From: Cohnella sp. OV330
GTDB taxonomy: Bacteria; Bacillota; Bacilli; Paenibacillales; Paenibacillaceae
Length of the DNA stretch: 64,000 nt
Assembly: GCF_900112065.1 (NCBI RefSeq)
Contig: NZ_FOKE01000001.1
Span: forward strand, 855,200-919,199
Reading direction: 5' to 3'
In this document: positions 49,643-58,002 of the stretch, piece after piece
How the letters are laid out: every line of letters starts with the position of its first letter
Numbering within the stretch: the first letter of the stretch is position 1
Made by a program: the position numbers and the translations under genes
Notes under the pieces: generated by a model
Database searches by the model: none
The model's input: only the letters and a program-made list of their open reading frames with translations
Told to the model about the DNA's origin: nothing

Positions 49643-51355
49643 CTACTTCTGCGCGCTCAGCCAATCGTTGATCTCCTTCAGGATCGCCTCGCCGCCGAGC
49701 TTGTTCCAGTCCGTCACGAAGGTATCGAATTCGTCTACCGAAGCGGCGCCCATAATGATCTTCGTGAACGTCTCCTTCTCCAGCTTGTCGAGCGTCGCCC
49801 ACTTGTCGGTCATCGTCGGCGTCTGGCCGCCGAACGCGGTCATCAGCAGCCGGTCGCCGGTGTAATTGTCCATCGTAGTCACGAAACCGAAGTACTGGTG
49901 GGCGACCGCCCAGTTTTCGATATTGCCCGTCTTGAGGTAATCTACCGTCGGACCGTATTTGTCGGTCTCCGTCAGCGCGTCCTTAAGCAGGCTCTCGTCC
50001 TCGTTCTCGATCGCTTTGCGCAGCAGGGTCAGCGAATCCAGCACGCCCTGGTCGGAGACGCCGGACTGCACGAGCGACATCGGCGACGTATTGATTCGTT
50101 CTCCGTTCTCTTCGACGGTAATGAACTGTCCTTCATTGCGGCGCGAGCCGTGCACGACCTCCTCGTGCAGGTTCAGCATTTTAATGGCCGCCTCCGGATG
50201 CTTGGCGCCCTTGCGCACGACGACGTAGCCGCTGGCGGAGAAGCCTACGTTCGCTTTGGTCGGGGTGCCGTCGACGGACGGCACGGGGAACGGCATCCAG
50301 TCCATGCCCGGATTTTTCTTGACGGCGTCGAGGAATACGTACGGGTTCCAATTCGCGCCGAACGCCATGCCGAACTTGTTGGCGGCGATATCCTCGGCGA
50401 CCTTGGTGCCGTCCTTGACGCCGAATTCGCGGTCGAGCTCGCCGGCCTTGTACATTTCCTGCAGCTTGGCCAGCGTCTGCTTCATCTCCGGCTGCGTCGA
50501 GCCGTAGACGACCTTGCCCGAAGCGTCCTTCACCCACGTTTGCGGATAAGCGTGGAAGGCGTTGGACAGCCCCGTAATCGAAGTGATCGGGCCGTACAAA
50601 TAGTTGTTGACCGCCAGGCCGTACGTGTCGGGCTTGCCGTTGCCGTCCGGATCCTGCTTCGTAAACGCTTCCGCAATCTTGAGCACGTCGTCCAGCGTCT
50701 TCGGCTCGGACAGATTCAGCTTTTTGAGCCAGTCCGTGCGGATCCACAGCAGGTTCGGCTCGTAGATCGGCGCGTTGACGACCGGGATGGCGAGCAGCTT
50801 GCCGTTAAACGTGGCCGACGCCAGCGCCGCGCCGCCGTCGCCGTGCTGCAGCTCCTTCGTATGGTCGGAGGCGTACTTTTCGTAAACTTCAGTCAGGTCC
50901 TCGAGCTGCCCGGCATCGGCGAGCTGCTTGAGCTGGCTGGCCGATACGGCGAACAGCTCGGGCAGGCTGCCGGAGGCGATCGAGACGTTCAGCTTGCGGT
51001 TGTACTCGCTCGTCAGCGCCGTCCAGTCGTGCACGATCTTGATGCCGAGCAGATTCTCGTATTCGCGGTACCAGACATTGTTGTCGATGCTGTCGCCCTT
51101 CGGATAGGCCCAGGTCTGGTCGACCGCCCGTGCGACATGAAGCTCGATCGGCGGGTCGAACTTGCCGAACGGGTCCCCCTTCTCCGCAGCCGCCGATGCG
51201 GATGCCGATGCGGTGCCGGATGCGGCAGACGAGCCATTCGCCTTGCCCGACGGCTCGGTGCTTGCCGCGTTTTTGCCCGAGTCGCTGCAGCCGGATGCCG
51301 CAAGCGCGCAAGCCAGGATGCCGCAGACGAGCACGATTCGTTGATTTCTTTTCAA
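49643..51355 (-). CDS. Sugar-binding lipoprotein 1 of tandem pair (LplA/YtcQ type)
   Basis: A 570-residue lipoprotein of the large LplA class. The signal is KRNQRIVLVCGILACALAASGC, with a Ser/Ala-rich spacer, then DPPIELHVARAVDQTW-type and TALTSEYNRKLNVSIASG blocks. The start is TTG 51355, with AAGGGGG about eight bases upstream, in exact parallel to its paralogue; an ATG further up is less likely. It is directly ahead of the permeases. It closely resembles the protein at 51498-53201, strongest in the middle (LASATFNGKLLAIPVVNAP; NYLYGPITSITGLSNA). The ligand is unknown. Confidence 0.93.
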   Translation of the reverse strand: MKRNQRIVLVCGILACALAASGCSDSGKNAASTEPSGKANGSSAASGTASASASAAAEKGDPFGKFDPPIELHVARAVDQTWAYPKGDSIDNNVWYREYENLLGIKIVHDWTALTSEYNRKLNVSIASGSLPELFAVSASQLKQLADAGQLEDLTEVYEKYASDHTKELQHGDGGAALASATFNGKLLAIPVVNAPIYEPNLLWIRTDWLKKLNLSEPKTLDDVLKIAEAFTKQDPDGNGKPDTYGLAVNNYLYGPITSITGLSNAFHAYPQTWVKDASGKVVYGSTQPEMKQTLAKLQEMYKAGELDREFGVKDGTKVAEDIAANKFGMAFGANWNPYVFLDAVKKNPGMDWMPFPVPSVDGTPTKANVGFSASGYVVVRKGAKHPEAAIKMLNLHEEVVHGSRRNEGQFITVEENGERINTSPMSLVQSGVSDQGVLDSLTLLRKAIENEDESLLKDALTETDKYGPTVDYLKTGNIENWAVAHQYFGFVTTMDNYTGDRLLMTAFGGQTPTMTDKWATLDKLEKETFTKIIMGAASVDEFDTFVTDWNKLGGEAILKEINDWLSAQK

Positions 51356-51409
51356 ACTCGTTTCCCCCTTCGAGCCCATGAATAAATGCGTCGTGCCTTG
51401 CATGAGTTC

Positions 51410-51477
51410 ATTATAGAGCCGGCGCGGAATCGCCCTCTACTCGCCGATTTTCACTTTTCGTTATCCGTTTTGGATAT
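51410..51477 (-). promoter_or_regulatory. Promoter and upstream site of binding-protein gene 1
   Basis: The minus strand has TATAAT (51410-51415), an 18-base spacer and a weak -35 TAGAGG (51434-51439). A block follows up to ATATCCAAAACGGAT (51463-51477), an ATCC/GGAT dyad. The same layout with equal distances precedes binding-protein gene 2 (53258-53325). This suggests activation by the adjacent response regulator. Confidence 0.75.
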
Positions 51478-51497
51478 TCGGCAAGTCTGCGATAATT

Positions 51498-53201
51498 TCA
51501 ACCCTTCTGGGAATCGAGCCATTCGTTAATCTCCTTAAGAATGTCCGCCCCGCCAAGTTTGTTCCAATCGGCAACGAACGTGTCGAACTCATCGACGGAC
51601 GCGGCGCCCATCACGATTTTCGTGAATATCTCCTTTTCCAACTTGTCCAATGTCGCCCATTTTTCCGTCATTGTCGGCGTCTGTCCGCCGAATGCGGTCA
51701 TAAGCAGCCGATCGCCCGTATAGTTATCCAGGAGAACCTCCAGTCCCTGGAACTGGTGGGCCATCGTCCAATTCTCTATTTTTTTGTCTTTCCTGTAATC
51801 GACCGTCGGTTGATAGAAATCCGTGGCGGTCACGGCGTCTTTCAAAATGCTGACGTCCTCGTTGTTTACGGCCTGTCTAAGCAAGTCGATTGAATCTATC
51901 GCTCCCTCGTTGGAGACGCCCGACTGCACGACGGCTAATCGGCTTGTGTTAATGCTGTTTCCGTTCTCTACGACCGTGATGAACTGGCCTTCATCCCTTC
52001 TTGAGCCGTGTACGAGCTCTTCGAACAGATTAAGCATTTTAACGACGGCTTCAGGATGCTTTGCGCCTTTACGCACGACGGTATATCCGCTTGCCGAGAA
52101 GCCGACGTTGGCTTTGACCAAGGCACCGTCCACGGCGGACACGGCATACGACTTCCATTCCATGCCCGGATTCTTCCGGACGGCATCGACGAGTACCGCC
52201 GGATTCCAGAAGGCGCCGAAAGCCATCCCGAACTTGCCCGCCGCTATATCTTCAGCCACTTTGTTGCTGTCCTTGACGCCAAATTCGCGATCGAGCTGGC
52301 CCGCCTTGTACATCTCCTGCAGCTTGGCCAGCGTCTGCTTCATCTCCGGCTGCGTCGAGCCGTAGACGACCTTGCCGGAAACGTCCTTCAACCATGTCTG
52401 CGGGTAAGCGTGATAGGCGTTGGAGAGCCCGGTGATCGAGGTGATCGGGCCGTACAGATAGTTGTTGACCGCCAGGCCGTACGTGTCGTCCTTGCCGTTG
52501 CCGTCCGGATCCTGCTTCGTAAACGCTTCCGAGATCTTGAACACGTCGTCCAGCGCCTTCGGCTCGGACAGATTCAGCTTTTCCAGCCAGTCCGTGCGCA
52601 CCCACAAAAGATTCGATTCGAAGAAAGGCGCGTTAACGACCGGAATGGCCAGTAGTTTGCCGTTAAACGTGGCGGAAGCGAGCGCCGCGCCCCCGTCTCC
52701 CGCCTGAAGCTTCTTCGTATGGTCGGAAGCGTATTTCTCGTAGACGTCCGTGAGATCTTCCAATTGTCCGGCGTCCGCCAATTGCTTAAGCTGGCTCGCC
52801 GATACGGAGAATACCTCAGGCAGGCTTCCCGATGCGATCGAGACGTTCAGCTTGCGGTTGTACTCGCCCGTCAGCGCCGTCCAGTCGTGCACGATCTTGA
52901 CGCCAAGCAGCTTCTCGTACTCGCGGTACCAGACGTTGTCGTCGATGCTGTCGCCCTGCGGATAGGTCCAGGCCTGATCGACGGCCCGCGCGATATGGAG
53001 CTCGATCGGCGGATCGTACTTGCCGAACGGGTCGCCATTTCCGGTCGTTGCCGAAGACTGCCCCGATGTTGCCGCCGAGCCCGTCGCCTTGCCCGACGGC
53101 TCCGCGCTAGCCGCGTTATTGCCGCCGTCGCTGCAGCCCGTCGCTGCGATCGCGCTAGCCAGTATGCCGCTCAAGAGCGCCATTCGTTGATTGTTTTTCA
53201 A
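51498..53201 (-). CDS. Sugar-binding lipoprotein 2 of tandem pair (LplA/YtcQ type)
   Basis: A 567-residue paralogue of the next gene. The signal is KNNQRMALLSGILASAIAATGC, with a Ser/Thr-rich spacer. It shares with its twin nearly the whole middle, but differs more around residues 300-420. This suggests a common architecture with altered ligand contacts. The start is TTG 53201, with GAGGGG about eight bases upstream. It has its own promoter, which overlaps the 3' end of the response-regulator gene, and no terminator was seen before gene 1. Confidence 0.93.
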   Translation of the reverse strand: MKNNQRMALLSGILASAIAATGCSDGGNNAASAEPSGKATGSAATSGQSSATTGNGDPFGKYDPPIELHIARAVDQAWTYPQGDSIDDNVWYREYEKLLGVKIVHDWTALTGEYNRKLNVSIASGSLPEVFSVSASQLKQLADAGQLEDLTDVYEKYASDHTKKLQAGDGGAALASATFNGKLLAIPVVNAPFFESNLLWVRTDWLEKLNLSEPKALDDVFKISEAFTKQDPDGNGKDDTYGLAVNNYLYGPITSITGLSNAYHAYPQTWLKDVSGKVVYGSTQPEMKQTLAKLQEMYKAGQLDREFGVKDSNKVAEDIAAGKFGMAFGAFWNPAVLVDAVRKNPGMEWKSYAVSAVDGALVKANVGFSASGYTVVRKGAKHPEAVVKMLNLFEELVHGSRRDEGQFITVVENGNSINTSRLAVVQSGVSNEGAIDSIDLLRQAVNNEDVSILKDAVTATDFYQPTVDYRKDKKIENWTMAHQFQGLEVLLDNYTGDRLLMTAFGGQTPTMTEKWATLDKLEKEIFTKIVMGAASVDEFDTFVADWNKLGGADILKEINEWLDSQKG

Positions 53202-53257
53202 ACTTTTCCCCTCCCCAGGACTCCTGCAAGAGCAGGCTTCGTTCTCTTACTGAGCCC

Positions 53258-53325
53258 ATTATAGAGGGGGGTCACAGACGTCCTCTACTCGCCGTTTTTC
53301 ATATTTAACGATCCGTTTTGGATAT
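53258..53325 (-). promoter_or_regulatory. Promoter and upstream site of binding-protein gene 2
   Basis: TATAAT (53258-53263), an 18-base spacer, TAGAGG (53282-53287) and ATATCCAAAACGGAT (53311-53325). The sequence GGCGAGTAGAGG and the dyad match those before gene 1, with 29 bases between the -35 edge and dyad start in both. The dyad lies inside the last codons of the response-regulator gene. Confidence 0.75.
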
Positions 53326-55011
53326 CGCCGACCGCTCCTTGTACTCCTGGGGCGTCAGGCCCGTCTCTTTCTTGAAGAAGCGGTAAAAGGACTGCTCGGT
53401 CATAAAGCCGACGGCCCTCGAGATATCCTGGGCAGTCAGCTGATTGCCCGCGAGCAGCTTCTGCGCCCGCGCCAGACGCGTCGCGGCGATGTAATCCGTC
53501 AGCCCCTCGCCGGTCAGCTGCTTGTACAGGCGGGTTAGATAATACGGATTGTAGCCGACGACTTCGCCGATGCGGGTCAGCGACAGATCGCCCGCCAGAT
53601 TGTGCTCCACGTAGCGCCGAACGTGGCGGATCAGGTCGTCCTCGCGGTCCGACCGCTCGGCGCGCTTGAGCGCGAACAGGCGCTCGGCCAGCGCCGCGAA
53701 GTATTCCTCCGCCGCATGCCAGGACGGATGAATGTCGTATCGGGTCATCCTGCCGAGATCGATCGTCCCGCTCAGCTCCTCCTGGATTCCCCATCGATTG
53801 ATCTCCGCCAGAAAGATCGGGACGAGCGAGTAGTAGATTTCCAGCCTCAGCAGTTCGGCACGCTGCTCCTCCATCGCTCCGAGCGCCATCAGCCGCGCGT
53901 ACTCCGCAAAAAACCGCGTGCTCTCGCCGTTCTCCAAATAAGCCGCCAGCGTACTGATCTTGTCGAGCTGGCTGCGCGTCTCTTGCGTCTGGACGTCGGG
54001 CCGCTCGTCGGCGCCGTCCCGGGCCGGCCGGTCCAGCAGGATCAGTTCCTGCCCCAGGCCCAGGCCGCGGCCGAGCAGACGCTTCAGCGCATGGAACTGC
54101 CCGGGAACCCGTTCCCACTCCCTCGGCTCGTCCGCAGCCGCGAAGGAGACGCTCAGCTGGAGCAGCTGCTTGCACGCGCCCTGGATCGTCTCGATCGTCC
54201 CCTGGGCGAACCGGACGAGACGCTTGCGCGCGTCCTCACTCGCTTGCGGCCGACCGCCGGACGCGACGTCCTGCTCCGTCTCCGGCTCCGGCTTCGACTG
54301 CACGAACCACAGCAGCTTGTTCTGCTCGAAGCTTACGGTCGCGCAGGACACTGACTTGGCGAAGTATTCCTCGGCGATGTTCGAGATCGCGTACAGCATC
54401 AAATCCTTGTCGCCGCCGCTGAAGCCGTCGCGCCAATCGTCGACCCGTCCCAGCACGAGCAGGGTGTCAGCGTCGCCGGCCAGCGGCAGTTGCAGTTCCG
54501 GCAGCCGCGTTTGACGCTTGCGAAGCGCCTCCGGATCGCCGCCCGCCAGCGCCAGCAGATACTCGTTCACGAGCAGCGGCCTCGCCAGCTGCATCTGGCG
54601 TTCCGCGTTCAGGATCAGCTGGCGCGACTCCACCGCCTCGTACAGCTGCGCCGCCGCCCGCTCAACGGCTGTGACGACCGCCTCGTGCCCCTCCGTCTTG
54701 AGCAGGTAGTCGACCCCGCCGCCCCGCAGCGCCTGCTGAATATAGTCGAAGTCGTCGTAGCCGCTCAGGAAGACGATCTTGCACCAAGGCCACTGCCTGA
54801 CGATCTCCCGCTGCAGCGCGAGCCCGTCCATGCCCGGCATCCGGATGTCGGACAGGACGATGTCGATCTTCATCCGTCCCAGCACCTCCAGCGCCTCCAT
54901 GGCGGAGTAGGCGCCGAACGTCTCCAACTCAAGCTTGCCCGGACGCCCGAACAGGTCCAGCAGACTGTCGACGATCCAGCGCTCATTGTCCACGATCAGC
55001 AATCGAATCAT
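53305..55011 (-). CDS. Response regulator, YesN type (REC plus AraC DNA-binding domain)
   Basis: A 568-residue regulator. The receiver domain (1-125) has the phospho-acceptor Asp55 in VLSDIRMPGMDG and Lys105 in YLLKTEG. A long linker domain (130-455) follows, then an AraC double helix-turn-helix (about 460-560: EVVGYNPYYLTRLYKQLTGE; AVGFMTEQSFYRFFKKETGL). It is translationally coupled to the kinase (ATGA at 55008-55011). It most likely activates the two downstream binding-protein promoters, whose conserved dyads are good target candidates. Confidence 0.93.
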   Translation of the reverse strand: MIRLLIVDNERWIVDSLLDLFGRPGKLELETFGAYSAMEALEVLGRMKIDIVLSDIRMPGMDGLALQREIVRQWPWCKIVFLSGYDDFDYIQQALRGGGVDYLLKTEGHEAVVTAVERAAAQLYEAVESRQLILNAERQMQLARPLLVNEYLLALAGGDPEALRKRQTRLPELQLPLAGDADTLLVLGRVDDWRDGFSGGDKDLMLYAISNIAEEYFAKSVSCATVSFEQNKLLWFVQSKPEPETEQDVASGGRPQASEDARKRLVRFAQGTIETIQGACKQLLQLSVSFAAADEPREWERVPGQFHALKRLLGRGLGLGQELILLDRPARDGADERPDVQTQETRSQLDKISTLAAYLENGESTRFFAEYARLMALGAMEEQRAELLRLEIYYSLVPIFLAEINRWGIQEELSGTIDLGRMTRYDIHPSWHAAEEYFAALAERLFALKRAERSDREDDLIRHVRRYVEHNLAGDLSLTRIGEVVGYNPYYLTRLYKQLTGEGLTDYIAATRLARAQKLLAGNQLTAQDISRAVGFMTEQSFYRFFKKETGLTPQEYKERSAISKTDR

Positions 55012-56765
55012 GCCGAATCCCCCTTGTCTTTGCGTATCGACAGCTCCGCCTTCAGCCCGCCGAGCGCGCTCCGCGACAGCGACAGCCCGCAGTCCGGCCC
55101 GAACTTGAGCTGCAGCCTGCGGTGGATGTTCAGCAGGCCCGTCGTCTCCATCGCCCGGTCCGCCGCGGATACGGACTTGCGCAGCCGCTCCAGCCGAAGA
55201 TCGTCCAGCTCTTCTCCGTTGTCCTCGATCCCGATGAACAGCCGCCCGTCCGGCGCCTCCCGGAAGCCGATCCGCAGCCGGCCGTCGCCGGTCTTGTTCT
55301 CGAGCCCGTGCAAGTAGGCGTTCTCGATGAGCGGCTGCACGATGAGGCGCGGCACTAGCGTCTGCGCCCAGGCCGCGGGCAGCTCCTCCTGTTCCACCCC
55401 GATCGTTCCCGAGAACCGGAACTTCTGAATCTCGACGTACGAGCCCGCGTGATTCATCTCTTGCTTGAGCGTGACCGTCTCCGCCCCGTTTCGCGTGATG
55501 AACTGGAAGTAGCTGCCCAGATGACGGAACATCTTGTCCGCCAGCTCGTGCTCCCGCATCTGCACCAGACCCTGTAGGATGAAGAAGCTGTTGTAGAAAA
55601 AGTGGGGATTGATCTGCGACTGCAGCTGCTTGAGCTCGGAGCGCTGCGACCGGATCTGCTGCTCGTACACTTCGCCGATGAGCGTCTCGATCCGGCCGAG
55701 CATGTGGTTGAACTGGTTGTACAGGTAATGGAACTCGTCCTGGTTGCGATGATAGACGCGCACGCCGAGGTCGCCCTTCTCCACCTTGCGGAAGGAGACG
55801 ACCAGCCGCTTGATCGGCTTATGGATGAGCTGGTGAATCCAGTAAGAAAAAGCGACGACCAGCACCAACGCGATGAGCGAGAGCAGCCAGATCCAGTCGC
55901 GATGGCGGTTGAGGGGCTGCATCACCTTCTCCGCCGGCACCAGCACCGCAAGCGTCGAATCGATGACCGAGGAATATTCATGGGCTACGAAAAAGGACCC
56001 GGCCTCCGTCTTCATCGTGAACTGGCCGGGCGCGGAGGCGCGGCCGTCCGCCCGCTCGGTCCCGATTGCCCCCGTCAGCTCGGACAGCACCGTCGTCTGA
56101 AGTCCCGACGCCACGTCCCACGTGCCGTCGGCGCTCATCCAAACCGCGCCTCCCTGCTCCCCGTTCGCCATCGACGAGAGCGTGCGGACGATCTCCGCCT
56201 TGGACAGCTCGATCTCGATGGCCAGCACCGGCTGGCGGTTCACGTAGATCGCGTCCGGATACACGCCGCTCAGCAGCAATCGATCCTGGAAGCCGAAGAC
56301 GGGCGAGCTCATGTTCCGCGGCTCGAGCATGGCGCTTAGCTCCGCCTCCGGAATCGTGTCGTCGTAATTGTTGGCCATAATGCTGCGCCCTAAGGCGGGC
56401 ACGTACAGCTTCACGTTTTCCACGAACGGGCTGGAACTCTTGAGAAGATACAACTTGCTTTTCACCGACAGAATGGTACGCGAGCGCTCGAAGTCGTTCA
56501 TCCGGGAGACCGCCGTGCCCAGGCTGAGCAGATCGTCGTCGCTCACGTACTCCATCTGGAGACGGCGGAGCCGGGCCAACTCCGTCTCCAGGGAAGACAA
56601 GTAAAAATGGACGCGCGACGCCATCGAAGCCGAAATCTGCTTCTTGACGACATCATGTCCCGACTGGTTCATGAGCAGGCTGGACAGGTAGATGGGGATG
56701 ATCATGAGCAAAAAGGACAACACGAGTTTGGGATAAATTGTTAGCGCTTTCAAAAATGTTCCCAT
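55008..56765 (-). CDS. Sensor histidine kinase, YesM type
   Basis: A 585-residue membrane kinase. TM1 is at about 12-32, an extracellular sensing domain (Cache-like) at 35-285, TM2 at 291-312 and HAMP at 315-368. The histidine-kinase box has His388 in QSQINPHFFYNSF, and the GHKL ATPase N-box is LIENAYLHGL near 479-488. The ATG at 56765 has GGAGGG five bases upstream; frames extending further lack a site. A perfect cre-type sequence overlaps codons 5-9. It presumably detects an extracellular sugar, possibly via one of the twin lipoproteins (inference). Confidence 0.92.
   Translation of the reverse strand: MGTFLKALTIYPKLVLSFLLMIIPIYLSSLLMNQSGHDVVKKQISASMASRVHFYLSSLETELARLRRLQMEYVSDDDLLSLGTAVSRMNDFERSRTILSVKSKLYLLKSSSPFVENVKLYVPALGRSIMANNYDDTIPEAELSAMLEPRNMSSPVFGFQDRLLLSGVYPDAIYVNRQPVLAIEIELSKAEIVRTLSSMANGEQGGAVWMSADGTWDVASGLQTTVLSELTGAIGTERADGRASAPGQFTMKTEAGSFFVAHEYSSVIDSTLAVLVPAEKVMQPLNRHRDWIWLLSLIALVLVVAFSYWIHQLIHKPIKRLVVSFRKVEKGDLGVRVYHRNQDEFHYLYNQFNHMLGRIETLIGEVYEQQIRSQRSELKQLQSQINPHFFYNSFFILQGLVQMREHELADKMFRHLGSYFQFITRNGAETVTLKQEMNHAGSYVEIQKFRFSGTIGVEQEELPAAWAQTLVPRLIVQPLIENAYLHGLENKTGDGRLRIGFREAPDGRLFIGIEDNGEELDDLRLERLRKSVSAADRAMETTGLLNIHRRLQLKFGPDCGLSLSRSALGGLKAELSIRKDKGDSA
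56739..56752. promoter_or_regulatory. cre-type site inside the kinase gene start
   Basis: TGTTAGCGCTTTCA matches the CcpA cre consensus at every position and lies 14-27 bases into the kinase coding sequence. Roadblock-type CcpA repression from such positions is known in Bacillus. The codons (LKALT) are ordinary, so chance is possible. Confidence 0.5.
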
Positions 56766-56832
56766 GACAACCCTCCGCCGCGATCTGGCAGCGCCGGGGA
56801 CATCGCCGGCCTGCCGCTTCAACAACAGAATA

Positions 56833-56862
56833 ACAAAAAAGAGGGGCGGCGTCGCTCCTCTT
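56833..56862 (-). terminator. Terminator after the esterase gene
   Basis: AAGAGGGGCG (56839-56848) pairs with CGCTCCTCTT (56853-56862) with one wobble. Read leftward, TTTTTT follows. It separates the esterase transcript from the two-component genes. Confidence 0.85.
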
Positions 56863-56893
56863 CGTACAGTAGCGCGCCCCGCCCCCTCCCGCG

Positions 56894-57853
56894 CTACATG
56901 CCCAGCATGAATTGCAGCGCCTTGTCCTCGAAGTCGGCCAGCCGTTCGTGCACGTAGTCGTGATAAATCTCCAGCCGCTTCTCCGCGACGATCTTGTTGT
57001 AGGCCGCGAACTGCGTGGACGGCGGACATACCGTGTCCAGCAGACCTACGCCCATCATGACCTCTCCCCGGATCCGGTCAGCCAGATGCTGCACGTCGAT
57101 ATAACCCAGCTTCTCGAAAATCTCTTCTTCGCGCCTGTGCTGGGGATCGAAGAGGCGGAAATAGGTTCGCAGCTCCTCATAGGCGTCCCTTGCCAGATCC
57201 ATCTCCCATACGCGTCTGTAATCGCACAGGAACGGGACGCTCGGCGCAGCTCGACTGATGCGCGGCTCAAGCGCCGCGCAGGCCAGCGCGAGACCGCCGC
57301 CCTGCGAGCCTCCGATCGTGCCCACCCTGCCGGCATCCACTTCCGGCAGCGACATCGCGATGCCGGCCAGCTGCGCCGCGTCGAGGAAAATATCGCGGAA
57401 CAGCAGCCGGTCCGGATGATCGTCGAGCCCGCGGACGATATGTCCCCTGAACGTGGTTCCTCTGATCACGCCTTTATCCTCGGATCTGCCGCCCTGCCCG
57501 CGGCAGTCCATCGCCAGCACGGAAAAGCCCGCAGCCGCATAGCCCAGCTTGTCGATCCAGTCGCCCGAATGATGCGCGTACCCGTGGAATTGCAGCACCG
57601 CCGGATGGGGCTCCTGAACGTGCTTCGGCCGAACGTACTTGGCATGAATGCGCGCGCCGCCGACGCCGGTGAAGTATAGATGATAGCAGTCCGCGCCGGG
57701 AACCTTGAAGTCGCTCTCGACGATCTCCGCCTCGGGCTCGATCCCCCTCATCTCCGCGAGCGCCCGCTCCCAATAAGCGTCGAAGTCGGCGGGCTTCGGG
57801 TTCCTCCCTGCATACGTGCCCAGCTGCTCAAGCGGCATATCGATCGTCGGCAT
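56894..57853 (-). CDS. Acetyl-xylan esterase/cephalosporin-C deacetylase family hydrolase
   Basis: A 319-residue cytosolic alpha/beta hydrolase of the AXE1 family. The opening MPLEQLGTYAGRNPKPADFDAYW is typical. The nucleophile Ser183 is in GGSQGG, with Asp in GLLDTVCPPST and His in the late YHDYVHE. It removes acetyl groups from sugars, which suits the neighbouring oligosaccharide uptake system. The start is ATG 57853, with AAAGGTG nine bases upstream; a GTG at 57865 is less likely. It is divergent from an AraC gene. Confidence 0.9.
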   Translation of the reverse strand: MPTIDMPLEQLGTYAGRNPKPADFDAYWERALAEMRGIEPEAEIVESDFKVPGADCYHLYFTGVGGARIHAKYVRPKHVQEPHPAVLQFHGYAHHSGDWIDKLGYAAAGFSVLAMDCRGQGGRSEDKGVIRGTTFRGHIVRGLDDHPDRLLFRDIFLDAAQLAGIAMSLPEVDAGRVGTIGGSQGGGLALACAALEPRISRAAPSVPFLCDYRRVWEMDLARDAYEELRTYFRLFDPQHRREEEIFEKLGYIDVQHLADRIRGEVMMGVGLLDTVCPPSTQFAAYNKIVAEKRLEIYHDYVHERLADFEDKALQFMLGM

Positions 57854-57901
57854 CTTCCATCGCACCTTTCCCGTAAATGATCTCGACGCGCGAGCGCCGA
57901 T

Positions 57902-57923
57902 TTGTAGTACAATATTTGCAAAT
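57902..57923. promoter_or_regulatory. Palindromes in the esterase/AraC divergent region
   Basis: TTGTAGTACAA (57902-57912) and ATTTGCAAAT (57914-57923) are adjoining symmetric sequences in an AT-rich 149-bp gap. They could be operators for the AraC protein or another regulator; no clear promoter was assigned. Confidence 0.4.
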
Positions 57924-58002
57924 TTAGCGTTGATATTTTTGAATGTAGGTCAAATTCATCCTTACTTCAATCGCAAATAATTGAGTTGGAGGTCGCATTA
58001 TA

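Noticed and set aside
55008..57029. Longer N-terminus for the sensor kinase
   Set aside because: The extra 88 residues cross a terminator hairpin and lack a ribosome site. ATG 56765 is followed directly by the first membrane helix.
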